Of a DNA stretch of 64,000 nt, positions 47,561 to 60,170 are shown one piece after another. The notes below the pieces were generated by a model. That model made no database searches, was not told the origin of the DNA, and worked only from the letters and a program-made list of their open reading frames with translations. The stretch is taken from assembly GCA_029204225.1 (NCBI GenBank), contig CM055097.1, positions 64,738,540 to 64,802,539 on the forward strand, read 5' to 3'. The translations under genes and the position numbers were made by a program. The stretch is from Diphasiastrum complanatum. Lineage: Eukaryota; Streptophyta; Lycopodiopsida; Lycopodiales; Lycopodiaceae. Each line of letters starts with the position of its first letter. Position 1 is the stretch's first letter.

Positions 47561-47699
47561 CTCTCACTCACAAGTTTGTATTTTGTATTTGCTTAGGAAG
47601 CTTTAGTAGAAGGGGCGAAGGTTAGTTGCAATATAAACTTTAAAAGTTGGGGTTTACCAGAGTTCTGGGTGGAAAATGCACTTTTTGGATCTTGGAAAC

Positions 47700-50600
47700 T
47701 GTTGCGCCGGTGCCTCAAAGGGCGCTGGGACTTGAGCGGTTTCCCCAACACACGCTTAAGTCTAACATTCATCCATCATGCACTTACGTAAAAGCCAACT
47801 CAGAAACGTAACAAGCTTAACCATTCAGACTTAAGAAAACTGGAATCCCAACCAACCCGAAAGCCAACTCAGAATCCGTCCCCAAAAGGTAACCAAAGAC
47901 AAAGACAAGCCACATATGAAACCCAAGGCATAGTGGTCGCCAAACTGACCAATTGGCATAGCAGCAAGCCCCATGTCGATGACAGGGACCCTTAGGCGCC
48001 AGCGATGCAAAAAGGTTGTAGTAAGGGTCCTTCCACTTGGACCAGTTCTGGAGGCGAAACCGAAATGGTAATCATCCCCAAGGATCAACTTTATTAGATT
48101 TGGAAGAGGTTACATTCATACATAGACTGACCGGTCTCGGGGCCACCAACACGTGCTGGGCATTGTACCTGGCTCGTGCTGGTAGAGGGAGCTGAGACCT
48201 GGCGACTGGATTCCTAGCGTTGGTTGAGCTACCCAAGTTTCTGTCTGCCGGACTCCCCCTATAGTTCTACTGTGATTCGGCGCATCCCCTCTGGTTTGAA
48301 ACATAGTGCTTTTTGGTAAAGCACACTTTTTAGGACTTAGTTTTCATTTTGCTGATTAAGCCTGGCAAGCCTGGCAGAATCAGTCTGGCTCCCGGACATG
48401 GGTCCCGGGAGCCGTCCCGGTGGCCGAATCAACTTGCTTTCCTGACTAGGCCATGACTCGAGCTCCAGAGCTAGCTCATGACTTTGTGACTACTTGACTA
48501 GCTCACCACAGGTCAGAGGCTCAGTCCTTGACGTTCTAACTTGCTCTGGGACCTTAGAGAGTGTCACCCCTTTGAGTCTTACAGGGCACGCTGGGTGCAC
48601 CCGATAATTTTGTCCTCAATCTCATGTGTGAATCCTTCGGTATGAACTCCTCTCGTAACGCGGCTTTGAATGCGTCCCATGTTTGAAAATACATTCCTGC
48701 CATCCGGTACCAATTTGTAGTGTAGCCCTCAAAATATGCTAATGCCAAGTCAGTACGCTCTCCTTTGAAAGTAGGTGGTGCTTTCACTTTGGCAGTCTTC
48801 TTGGGCCCTCCGTGTTTCGTGCTCGTGGTTCTCTTGGTATCTGTGGAGAAGGCGCCACTGCATTCCCCCTAGTTGCTTCCAACTCTTCAAACCTGGCTTC
48901 GAGCTGTGTGAGCCCATCTCTCATTTCTCTAGCAAGGTTAAATTGAGTAAGATTCATGGTTCGCAAGGATGTTTGCCATTCTTTCCTTTCGGTTTCTCTA
49001 TCCTTCTTCACCTCGTTAAGCATAGCCGTCATTGCGCTTGATAAGTGTTGTCGCATCTTCACTTCAAAGAGGTCCTGTTGCGCCTCTGGCAAGGGTTTAT
49101 CTCTTGGTGTAGGTTCAGAAGGGCCACCCATCTCTTCTTGGAGAGGCGCCACTGTGGAGTGCATACGCTCGTTCTTTCTCGACTTGGACCTGGTGCCATC
49201 TCGATGCATGCGAGAGCTGTATTCTCGAGCCAGCTCTTCTCCGTCCGTCAATGCTCGTAACTCTTCAAGATGGTCCTCCATTATAGTCAGAGGTGTACTT
49301 CCAACAGATTATCGCCTCAATCCTTTTTATATTTGAAGCTCTCCCTTCTGTCGGCCGGGCCCCACAGCTCTCTTTTCTCCTTTATTAAATTAGCTTCAAT
49401 GAAAATATCCCTTCCTCAAACTTAGCACGCCCACATCACCTAAGAGCCAAGTAGGAACCAGGTCATTTGTGTCCAAGCAAGCACACCACAAACGAACATA
49501 CCAACCAAAGCAAACACAGAGGATCCCTCTCAAGCCACATTCCCCGTGAGACCAGACGTAGGACCTTTGCCTAACCGCGCCCACACAAATCTATCACAGA
49601 ATTAACCCACGGGGAAACATCCATCCAACCATCCGTGCTTTCACCATTAAGCAGCACATTGCCTCAGTCACGCCCCACCACTTTTTGGTTGATAGCCCTT
49701 ATAGCTAAACGATCGGCAGCTATCCCGCACTGGCAGCTAACCACCCATGCTTTACACCCGAATTCGAGCAACATCTCTGTATCAATGGTTAACCCGTACA
49801 GTTCGAATATGTCACCCCGCACCCCACAAGGCACAGACCGTGCTTTCACCAACCTAATGGCAGCACATTGCCTCATCTGTCCTACGTGCAGACGGCGCCA
49901 GGCCCGAACCGCGGAAACTGACCGTGCTTACACCTCGAGGGCAACACTTTGACTCATCAAGTCCCCCGTTCTGCCGACCACCCTGACCGTGGGCGCACCC
50001 GTGCTTACACTGTGGGCAGCACCTTGCGCAACGGTTGTCCTGACAAATCCCAAAATGTGGCCATCCCTGTGAGACTTGCGTAGTTGACCGGCTAGTCGGC
50101 TCTGATACCACATGTTGTGCCGGCGCCTCAAAGGGTGCTGGGACTTGAGCGGTTTCCCCAACACGCGCTTAAGTCTAACATTCATCCATCATGCACTTAC
50201 GTAAAAGCCAACTCAGAAACGTAACAAGCTCAACCATTCAGACTTAAGAAAACTGGAATCCCAACCAACTCGAAAGCCAACTCAGAATCCGTCCCCAAAA
50301 GGTAACCAAAGGCAAAGACAATCCACACATGAAACCCAAGGCATAGTGGTCGCCAAACTGACCAATTGGCATAGCGGCAAGCCCCATGTCGATGACAGGG
50401 ACCCTTAGGCGCCAGCGACGCAAAAAGGTTGTAGTAAGGGTCCTTCCACTTGGACCAGTCCTGGAGGCGAAACCGAAATGGTAATCATCCCCAAGGATCA
50501 ACTTTATTAGATTTGGAAGAGGTTAAATTCATACATAGACTGACCGGTCTCGGGGCCACCAACACGTGCTGGGCATTGTGCCTGGCTCGTGCTGGTAGAG

Positions 50601-51015
50601 GGAGCTGAGACCTGGCGACTGGATTCCTAGCGCTGGTTGAGCTGCCCAAGTTTCTGTCTGTCGGACTCCCCTATAGTTCTGCTGTGATTCGGCGCACCCC
50701 CTCTGGTTTGAAACATAGTGCTTTCTGGTAAAGCACGCTTTTTAGGACTTAGTTTTTATTTTGCTGATTAAGCCTGGCAAGCCTGACAGAATCAGTCTGG
50801 CTCCCAGACATGGGTCCTGGGAGCCGTCCCGGCGGCCGAATCAACTTGCTTTCCTGACTAGGCCATGACTCGAGCTTCAGAGCTAGCTCATGACTTTGTG
50901 ACTACTTGACTGGCTCACCACAGGTCGGAGGCTCAGTCCTTGATGTTCTAACTTGCTCTGGGACCTTAGAGAGTGTCACCCCTTTGAGTCTTACAGGGCA
51001 CGCTGGGTGCACCCG
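47700..51015 (-). mobile_element. Deleted gypsy-like LTR element with gag only
   Basis: Two direct repeats of about 900 bases, 47700-48603 and 50113-51015, are highly similar and start (plus strand) TGTTGYGCCGG. They are the LTRs of a minus-strand element. The upper copy probably extends past 51015; the lower one is cut at its U3 side. At 50099-50110 the minus strand reads TGGTATCAGAGC, a perfect initiator tRNA-Met primer site, next to the upper LTR. Then come about 820 bases of leader and gag from 49281 to about 48606. Gag reads MEDHLEELRAL, a Gln/Glu-rich coil, and after a one-base shift APPTFKGERTDLALAYFEG and TWDAFKAALREEFIP, the Ty3/gypsy Gag core. The gag runs directly into the lower LTR, so one deletion removed the rest of gag, all of pol and part of U3. 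Confidence 0.85.
50099..50110 (-). other. Primer-binding site of the gypsy-like element
   Basis: TGGTATCAGAGC on the minus strand, two bases inside the LTR at 50113, complementary to the 3' end of initiator tRNA-Met. Confidence 0.9.
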
Positions 51016-52903
51016 AGTCAGCCTTACAACAGAAACTCTCGCAAGGACCTTTCAACTACTAGGTAACTCTCACAGACTCATCTATAAGCTTGTCCTAGTG
51101 AGACCTAGCTTCAGTAGAATTGGTGAAGGTTATAAAGCAATATTGTTTTTCTTTCTTAGCCTTCTTCATGGACAAATATATTTTTATCTAAATTTTGATG
51201 CCATTTAATCAAATTCATCAAAATATTTGACTTGTTTTTTTGTCACAAGCTCATTTCTTTCTCTTCTTTGAATTGGGTACCAATGGATTAGCTTGAAACT
51301 ACTTCTTGGATGCCACTACCATGGAATCATAAGCTTTCATGATTAGCACGATGTCATCAAAAGTCTAAAGCACATTCTGCCATGCTTACATTCATTATGA
51401 TAATCTGTTGATAGACCTAGAATAAATTGCCAGAGGGCCAGTTTTGAATCGAATGCTAGAACTTTGTTCCATAAATCCATGAAGTCTTAGAGATAAGAGT
51501 CTAAACTCCTTATCCCAATTTTGCAACTTATGAATATTTGGTAATAGTCTGAATCATCCGCAACTGAAAATGGTTTTTTGAACACTTCCATCAAATTTTT
51601 CCACATCGTGAGTTTGGTCTAGAAGCATGCCACCATGACGAAGCCTTTCCTTCGAAAAGCATAGCCATGCTCTCGATCTTTATGTAGATTATAATAACTG
51701 GTCCACTTGGTTTCTTCTCTTTTGTCTCTCTTGAATATGACTTAAATGAAAGCCCAGATTCAACAAAGACAAAGTTTCAACTTGATTAAACAACACTTCC
51801 ATTTTTTGATCTCTCAAATTAATCCAATTGTTCATTTCATTAAGTGTCATACATCACTGTTGACAAATCTATAAATATGATAGCATGGGTATGGTTCCCT
51901 CTAGACCTACACTATCTTTGGCCATTATTGATTACCTGAGATTAAATCAATTGACAGATTCAAAATCTTCAATCAAAAAGTGAGAAATATTGTGATATTA
52001 TAATCGACTGATTATATCTCAACAAGGTCATCCACATTTATAAGCTAGTTTTGATTAATTAATAATAGACAAATTTTGAACCATTTCTAACTTTGATGAG
52101 CCCTTAACAAAATCTATGTAACTAGGATTTTTGAACTCCATTCAATATGGACCAAAACTATGTAAATCAATTACATCGACTTATCAGTTTCACAGTTAAA
52201 AACTTCCGACAGTCATAGCTTTTGCTACAGGACTCCAAATTGATCATTGTAAAGCACAATATAGAGGAAGAGTGAGTTATAAAGATGATTGTCACATCAC
52301 CCTACCACCTAGAGTTCACATGTGTGAGCTGTAAATACACAAAATACTAGTAGGTGCATGCACTTTTCCAAGAAGGTTTTCACAAAAATCATACTACAAT
52401 CCTACATGCCTTCAATCAATAGTTACAAGCACTTTACTAAGGTTCACTAGAGAGAGATAGAGGCTTCATATAGGTCCAACAAACAAGCATAGGTCCAAAT
52501 CTTTTATGGAGGGCGCCAACAAGCAAAACTTTGGGAGATAGGTGCCTAAGCCTACCACCACCAAAATGGATGCATGAGGGATCAAATTAGAGGCAATACA
52601 ACTTATCAATCAGACTATAAATAGGTTCAAAGGTTTCAAGTCCATTTTCAAGAGTTATTGAAGCTCAAAAATCATCCAAAATACACCAAATTTTGACTTC
52701 TTGAGGCCCTTAAAGGTGACCGATTCCCACCAAACTGTGAGAGTTGGAAGTGATTGAATGCATGTAGTAGTGTATTTTTGCCATAGAATCAAAGATAGAT
52801 TGAGATTCAAGATCTCAATCTAGTCTTGATCTTGGTGCATCTACATACCTTAGGAGATCACAAGTACATGTTGTGGACAATCCACATGTGTGAAATCAAC
52901 AAC
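51016..52903 (-). mobile_element. Possible decayed gag remnant and non-coding DNA
   Basis: On the minus strand about 51330-51620 reads MWKNLMEVFKKPFS, then DFMDLWNKVLAF and LALWQFILGLSTDYH after stops, resembling a retrotransposon Gag core. Around 51800 NEMNNWINLRDQKMEVLFNQ looks like a coiled N-terminus. Stops are frequent. The rest (51900-52903) shows nothing I can name. Confidence 0.4.
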
Positions 52904-53309
52904 TAGTTTTGCTATCATACTTGTGATTGATTGCTTCTTCACAGGGAAGACTACTATGTGTAAGCACTGACAAAATTAAACTTGCACTCTCTGTAGAATC
53001 GAATATTACTACTATCTTCATTTTCGATTAGGTTTGGTTTTGAACCATAAAGCAATAAGCGTTTGCACAGGTATGCATATGAAACCATTCACTTCAAATT
53101 TGTATAAGCTATGAATGATAGGCTCTCCTTAAAGTACTTATTATCACTTTCGTAATGGCTGACAATAACGATATGAACGTTTTAAGATTAAGGAAGGCAG
53201 GAGCACTCGAGGGGACTAAAGATGGCATCCTCACAAGAGACAACTGCTACAATCATCCAGGTAAGAGTTTTCTGAACAGTTTTCAGATTTTGCAAACATC
53301 ACCTATGCT
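52904..53309 (+). mobile_element. 5' segment of the Penelope-like element, copy B
   Basis: Closely similar to 20567-20970: the same leader and the ATG at 53155 opening MADNNDMNVLRLRKAG. Here it is joined, after CCTATGCT, to reverse transcriptase sequence in the same sense, which suggests how the full ORF was ordered. Confidence 0.6.
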
Positions 53310-54311
53310 CGACAAGGCACAACACTCATATGTAAATTCCTTGTACGGAAGCTTGCCCTAGATAGACTTAATAGTCCTGACTTCAGCCCCTTTCCTAATG
53401 ATCAAGAAAACTCTGTTATGGAAACTATCACTTATGTCATGGAAAAGCTGAATGGATTTTTACCCAACATCTTCATGGGAAATGACTCGTTGCCATATCT
53501 ACTTTGTCCGTACAAAGCCAACAAGGAATCTTCTAGATGGATTACCAATGCGCATGACTGTTGCTTTACTAAACTCACAAAATTCCTGACAGGAGCTCTT
53601 GGTATGCTGTCACCATTCCTCAAGGAACGTGCAGGCCTTAAGGCAAAAACATACAAGGTATCCTAAATGTGGATACCTGCTTATTTTGGCAGTGCGAGTC
53701 CTCGATCGACGTTTATCTCAATTTACCATCAAAGATTACCAATATATGGGTTACAGATATCTCTAAGTGCTATGAAAAGATACCTTTAGATGCCACTGAT
53801 GGGCTGAAAACTATCATGAATAAATCCATTACATATGCGTTCAAACATTCTAATAATTTGTTTCTGAGTTTCAAATGGAAACAAGAAAGAGATGCCTTTA
53901 AATGGTCATGGAATAATGAAAAATTGGAAGGGTGGTATAATGTCGATAAAAATCGCTTATGCTTGTGGAATGACTTCCTAATAGACAATTGTATTGTCAG
54001 GCTAGGAAACAAAACCTGGAGACAGATTTGTGGTATATCGATGGGTTTTTCATGCTCACCTACTTGGTGTAACTAGTACCTTGCATTCTTTGAAGCTCAA
54101 TTTATTAAAAGACTGGCCAAGTTAGGTCTCAGAAAGGATATGAATGTTTTTTGTCACTCGTTTAGATATATTGATGACATTTGCTTCATAAATAATCCCT
54201 TTATTGATGCGTTTATGGACAAAAATCAGATTAGAGTACCAGATAACCCTTTCTGGATTTATCCTCTAGAGTTTCTTGAAATCGAAAAAAAAGACTTGTG
54301 AAGCAAACATC
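53310..54311 (+). pseudogene. Penelope-like reverse transcriptase, copy B (partial)
   Basis: It covers the middle of the enzyme: YLLCPYKANKESSRW, DISKCYEKIPLDA (motif A), RLGNKTWRQICGISMGFSC (motif B) and FRYIDDICF (motif C). It breaks off at a frameshift after FLEI and is cut at 54311. It keeps Gln where copy A has the stop at 18224 and keeps the 14 bases lost there, but has its own one-base deletion near 53657. Both copies share a TAG after SPT in the sequence following motif B, so they descend from an already disabled template. Confidence 0.75.
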
Positions 54312-54586
54312 AAACTTTTCCATGATAGGACTGGATTTTCCTTGGGCATCTATGTGGAAGATTAGTCTAGATAATAGTAAAAGCTATCAGTGACTTAAGT
54401 ATGAAAATCTAGTGCAAATTTACAGAACAAGAAAATAAGTATCCTAACGGCTAGTAGGATCAGGATCTGTGGGAAGCTTATCAAGCTATAGAAATAACTA
54501 TGATATAAAACCACTTGAGAAATCAGATGGGTTCTGATCTTAAAGCTCTAAACAACCAAAAATAATAATCTACTGCTCTGATACCA
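54312..54586 (-). mobile_element. Copia leader and gag start with primer-binding site (segment B)
   Basis: About 50 bases of the gag start (matching 21911-21950) and the leader remain. The primer-binding site at 54575-54586 reads TGGTATCAGAGC on the minus strand, perfect for initiator tRNA-Met. The gag body is replaced by reverse transcriptase copy B. Confidence 0.8.
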
Positions 54587-55366
54587 TGTTGGGGAAGTGT
54601 GAAAAGTTCCCACAGTGCGTGCACTGCTGATAACTAAGTAGGCGAATACAATGACAGGAAAATTAAATTTAGAGCTAGATGCGTGGTGATACTGGAAGCA
54701 AGAGCAGACTATCAGACAAAGCAATCAGAAAGTTAGACAGAGAGTGGAAAGCGTTACAATACTGACAAAATTTGAAAGTAGAACTGGACAACACTTTCTT
54801 CAAATCAATTGTAATGAAATGCAATTCAGTAATGCAAGTGAGCATAAAACAATAGCGGGCAAAACCGCGTGCTCACAAATCTAACTACAATCTGTAAAAG
54901 CTACGAGATCATACTGACAATCCATCTGAAAGAAAGAATCGATGCATGAAAGTATCTACAATGTCTGTCTCTATAGTGTTGTTGATCACACTACTGCTGC
55001 TCTAGCTACATAATGATTTATGTGATATATACATTTATGCAGATGAGTGTACAAGAAATGGCGTGGAGCCGTTGTGCCATCTGGTAGGAGATCGTGGCTG
55101 GTGTCATTGTCAAGTTGGTTGTGCAATACAGAGGATGAGCGTGAGGAGGCCGATAAGTCGAGCTTTCCCGATATCATCCAGGATGGGTCCCCTGATATGT
55201 CGTCCAAGTTGGGTCTACCCGATAAGTCGTCCAACTCCGATATGTCGGCCACCTTCATTTGCTCGTCTTCAATAGTTGAGCTATGTGACAAAGCAAGTAA
55301 ATATACAACAATGAATGGAACTAGATTGACATAGGATTTAGGAGAGTAGAGGAGATAAATCCAACA
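54587..55366 (-). mobile_element. Copia LTR, segment B (780 bp)
   Basis: Same LTR as 22184-22966, from TGTTGGATTTATC to TCCCCAACA on the minus strand, with the CCGATAWGTCG motif repeats at 55150-55252, one of them partly deleted. Confidence 0.85.
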
Positions 55367-56080
55367 TTCAGCACTTCACATGGGTAACTTTACATGCACA
55401 TATCTCTATAGGACTCCAAATTTTTAAAAAAAAGTTATAGACATGTTTCCATAGTCATAAAAGATTTTTGAAAGTAGATAGCCAAATAAAGGATTGCAAA
55501 AAGCACCTTCAAAAGAGCTGAAACTTTCTAGTACCTTTCAATAATTTTCAATACTTTTCAGCACTTGACATGGGTAACATTAGATGCGCATATCTATCTC
55601 TACATAACTCCAAATTGAAAAAAAATTGATAGACATATTTCTATGGTCATATAATACTTTTTAAAGTAGACAAACCAAAAAAATATTGTTAAAATCATGG
55701 TATTTTAGCACTCATATATGATATTTTTAGTTTTGGTGATTTTTATCAACACTTAAAAGGGTAACTTTGAATACATGTATTTATCTCTATAGATCTCCAA
55801 ATTCAATTTTTGTTTTAAAGGCATGTTTCTATAATCATATAGGATTTTAAAGAGTAGACATCTAAAAACAACAATAAGTTGCTCAAAATGAAGGTCTCAA
55901 AATTTTTAATCGGTAAATGTATATATAGAGAACACACATGTGAAAGGATTTTATGTGAGTCATCATAGTTTATGAGATATGATTTTTTGAATAAGTGCTT
56001 GAAATGCACACTTTTATGCGCAATTTGTGACGACTATAGTTTTTGTCACTTTACTATAGATTTTATCAATTTACTATAGA
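55367..56080. repeat. Threefold diverged tandem repeat flanking the LTR
   Basis: Three units of roughly 150-190 bases each contain a CACTT...GGGTAACWTT phrase, a CATATMTMTMT phrase with CTCCAAATT, and ATGTTTCTATRGTCATATA. The first two are also at 22967-23330; the third is deleted there. Confidence 0.6.
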
Positions 56081-56084
56081 TGTT

Positions 56085-57092
56085 TTGGAAATCATGTTAC
56101 TATTCTTCTAATCTATGTTGATGACATCATTTTGAGTGGAGGCAACAAGCAAGATATTGATGATATCAAGTTTGCACTCAAAAAGGATTTTGAGGTGCAT
56201 GATCTTGGCCTTTTACATTATATCTTGGAGATAGCGGTATTTAGAACTTCTCAATTTAAATTCATATGTCAAGAGAAGTATGCTAATGCTATTCTAAAAA
56301 AATTTCATATGGTAGATGCTAAATCTTGTGATACACCAATGAGTCAAATGTAAAGCTAACTATAAGAGGTAATGAAAGATCCTTCGAGAACATTACTCTC
56401 TATAGGAAGCTAGTTGGTTAACTCATATATCTACCATCACAAGACCTAATATTAGGTGTTGGTAGATTAAGCCAATTTATGCAAAATCCTAGTGTGGAGC
56501 ATTGGAAGCTAGGCAAGAGCATTGGAAACTAGGAAGTATTGAGATATATCTTGGAAACAAGAGTTTTGGCATTGTTTATAGATAATCATCACCTAACTTG
56601 TTTGGATTTTCAGATTAGGACTTTGTTGAAGATCAAATGGATAGGAAATCCATAAGTGCACATGCTATTGTTATAGGTGATGGAGCTATCTCTTAGATGT
56701 CAAAGAAATAAGCTACTATCTCATTATCATCTAGTGAGGCCAAGTACAAAGCTCTTACATCTTGCACAAAGGAGATGTTATGGATCAAGAGGATGGTGAA
56801 AGATCTTCACTTGCTAGATTTTTCAGAGAGTCCAACCCTCTTTTGTGAGAACATTTCAGACCAAATATTGGCAAGCAATCTTATCTTTCATGCAAGAAGC
56901 AAGCACATTGAGGTGGCATATCATTTTGTGAGAGAACAAGTCATGGCAAAGAAAGTGGAGCTTCAGCATGTTTTCTCAAGGGAATGTGTGGCTGATATCT
57001 TCACCAAAGCATTGGGAAAAGAGTTGTTAATGAAGCATAGAACATCACTTGGTGTACTATATAGATCTATGCTAAATTAGTTGAAGAGGGAG
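56085..57092 (+). mobile_element. Copia reverse transcriptase-RNase H end with polypurine tract
   Basis: Plus strand: LLIYVDDIILSGG (YVDD box), KKDFEVHDLGLLHYILEI, then after shifts YKALTSCTKEMLWIKRM, FHARSKHIEVAYHFVREQ and DIFTKALGKELLMKHR of RNase H. GAAGAGGGAG at 57083-57092 is the polypurine tract, followed by an LTR. Upstream domains are missing. Confidence 0.9.
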
Positions 57093-57530
57093 TGTGAAAA
57101 TTGTCAACAATTAGTTTCGACATTTTATTTGGTAATTTTGAGGCCAACTTGAAATCTCAGCTTCGAGATAGTTTCATATTTATCAGTAAGGGCCTAAATA
57201 GTGGTTTTACTATTTTTGGAAAGTATATAATTGGATGAGGTCAATTCTGGACCCATTCTAATTGGCTAATTTTGGTACAATGCATTTAGACTAGTATTTC
57301 TAGGTTTTTGGTTACTATAGAAGTTGTCATTTTAGGGCATACTTAGGAAAAGTGGCTAAATGACATTGTGGCTGCTAGAAATATTTGTACATGCTTGGAG
57401 AACAAATCAAGGTATTCTCTTATGATGTGGAGAATTCATCTTTGTTGATTCTATGTCCATCTCATGTGAATTTCTCATGATATCTTGAGTTTCTATGTGT
57501 AAAATGTTGATTTACTTGTTGATCTAGCTT
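57093..57530 (+). mobile_element. Copia LTR, broken at its 3' end
   Basis: It starts TGTGAAAATTGTC just after the polypurine tract. From 57152 to 57530 it matches 60171-60550, the LTR of the next element. The match stops at GATCTAGCTT, where other LTR-like DNA begins. Confidence 0.75.
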
Positions 57531-58212
57531 TCACACGTGTGGAGTCTTTTTGGGATTTTGGCTACCCTATTTAGCTGCTCACACGTTCTTCTATGGCCCC
57601 ACAGCCCTCCACGGCCTTCCATTTAAGTTTATGAAACACACGTGTGGGAAGTATTCAAAAAATATTCTAAGTAAAAACAAGCTGCTCTCCTTGGGTAGAG
57701 AGAGAAAAACCATCATGAGCTCTCGGGTAAAGAGAGAAAGCTATAAATCCAATGACACTCAAAATCCACACAATCACCAAATCAATTAGATCCAAAATGA
57801 GGAGTACAATGATACTAGTAGATCCACGAGCTACCACTATGCTTAACTATGATTGGACCACACTTTGTCACCTCTTAATCCTATTGGACCATTGATCCAT
57901 GCACCTCTTCATTCTATTGGACTATATTCAAGCACACCTCAAATTCCTATTGGACCTCACATGGTTCCACCTCTAAATCCTATTGGACCTCTTAGAATTT
58001 ATCAAACAAAAGCATTACACTTGTCTACACTCTAATTGGCACAAATTTGGCCTCCTACTCTATTTTGGCTCAATAGTGGCATTACAAGTGGAAATGGATA
58101 ATTTGCCATCTATGCCAAATTTGACCCTATCAACGTCCTACAGCTAAATGGTTGATATAAAAAACATAAGACTCCTATATCTAACATAGATAATCTTTTT
58201 CAATTCTTCACA
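57531..58212 (-). mobile_element. LTR of a minus-strand copia remnant
   Basis: Its upper end on the minus strand reads TGTGAAGAATTG right after the tract TTAGGAG. It contains at least four irregular copies of CCTATTGGACC (57878-57990). The lower end is unclear. It meets the plus-strand LTR head-on. Confidence 0.5.
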
Positions 58213-58530
58213 CTCCTAAAAAATTATCTATGAAGATTTAAGCATTGATCTTGATATAACTCCAAGATTAGATCTATGATTGATGGAAGCACTTTTGCTC
58301 AAAGGCTTGGTGAGTAGATCGGCAATACAAGAGGACGAGTTGACATGCTCCAAATAGATTTCTCCTCCAATAAGCTTTTCTCTCACAAAATGGTGTGCCA
58401 CTTCTATGTGCTTGCTTCTTGCATGAAATATGGGATTATTGGCAAGAGCTTGGGCTGAGATGTTATCACACTTGATCATTGGTAGATCATCTTTCTTGAT
58501 GCACTTTAGCTCCATTAAGAGGTTGGAACA
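58213..58530 (-). mobile_element. Copia RNase H C-terminal fragment
   Basis: The minus-strand frame reads MIKCDNISAQALANNPIFH, RSKHIEVAHHFVREKLIGG and CIADLLTKPLSKSASINHR, then the stop near 58228. Its relatives are the RNase H at 56.9 kb (similar family) and others in this window. Confidence 0.85.
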
Positions 58531-60170
58531 ACTGCATCTGGCACCTCCTCAATTGACAATGTGCACATACAAAAAAATTAATACTTGTAATATCATGGCT
58601 AATGAAACTGTCAATCCCTAATCAACTATATATGATAATATTACCATTAATGCAACACCAATCCACTACAATCACAATGCGAAACAAGCACCCTTCAAGC
58701 AGCACCCATCAAGCCAAAGGTAAGAGTACCCGTTACTAACTATGGAGTTAGCAACACACAAGCCAAAGCCAAACCCAACCAAGTAACAAGCGACATCAAT
58801 CCATAACCTACTTCAACCAACTCTCAAGATAGTAACTAACATCCAACTCACTAACAACATAGCACTACCTCTCAACACACATCCTCAACACACATCCCAC
58901 AACTACAATTCAAGGCGCTACCTCTAAGCCAATCGCACTCATATGAGGCAAGACAACAAGGATACAAAAGCTCTAACATCAAAATACACTAACTCTCAAC
59001 ACTCATGCTCAACACTCATCCTCAACCCTAACTCTCAACACACATTTTACACATACTCCTAAATACAAAGAGTTGGCTCCTTTTTATAGGAAAACCCAAG
59101 TGTCCCCCTTCAAAATGAAGCTTTGCCAATTTTCATGCCCTTCAAGCCCTCTTTGCCATTTGTCCTCAACCCATTTGATAGTACACCTAGTGGCCTCCAT
59201 AAGAGAGTGGGGGAGTGGTGCATTCAAGGCTCTCTTCCAAAACTAGCCAAGATGCCATTTTTGTCAAAGGCTAGGGAGGCCATTTAAGTTTTCCCTTTTG
59301 TACACCCTAGAAGCCCAAAATGTCAATGGCTAGTGGGTGTACCTCCCAAATTTTTAGCCTCCAAGGTGTTTTGGCATTTAATATCCAAATTTTGGGTGAG
59401 GCCCTTTTTCAACCCCTATTTTTAGTAGGCGGCCTTTACTTTTTCTTTGGGTACCTTCGTTTTTGGCCTTTCTTCGTTTTTTCAAGGGCCGTGCGCCTAC
59501 TGCTCATTTGTCTGGATTTTTGGTCGGTTGGGTAACCACTTGGCCCGCACATTTCGTTAATTGCCCGTAAATTGCCCAAACTTTGTCGTTAGGATTTCTG
59601 TGACTCCTTGACACTGAATCCATATTTCTAGGTCCTGTTTTTACCCATAACTTTTCTTTCTCGGTTTTTTCTTCTGTGGTTGACTTTTTCGGCATTCATG
59701 TCTAGGGCTCCCACGACAACACAGTTTCCTTGAAAAATACACTAAGTGATCATATATTAGTAAAAATGGACTCAGTACATGGTGAGATTTTAGCACGGTC
59801 ATACTGGCTATTTTTTTTTACAACTGGCCATTTTTTTAAAAAACCGTAAAATATTTAACGGCCATTTCTAAGGCCGCAAAATTTTCTCTAGCCTCATTTA
59901 GGACAGGCTGGGACCCAATTCTAGGTGGACAGGCACTTTTGGCTCGGTCTTACAAAACTTGACCACAAAATATTTTTGACGGTTTTTTTGAAAGTCAGTT
60001 TCTTACTTTTAAACTGTGTCTAGCCACTTTAGGACGGGCTGGGACCCAATTCTAAGACAAATTTTTGCCGATTTTTCTCTAATAACCGGGTTTTACATGC
60101 CGGTTTTTTCAATTATTGCAAACTTAAACTTCAATATTAGCCCGATTTTCCGTGCGGAAATATCGGCTAA
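58531..60170. other. Gene-free stretch
   Basis: 58600-59060 is rich in CAA/CTCAAC words on the plus strand without an ORF. From 59880 a phrase AGGACRGGCTGGGACCCAATTCTA occurs twice (59901 and 60031), each before a short T-rich run. No gene or complete element is seen. Confidence 0.45.
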
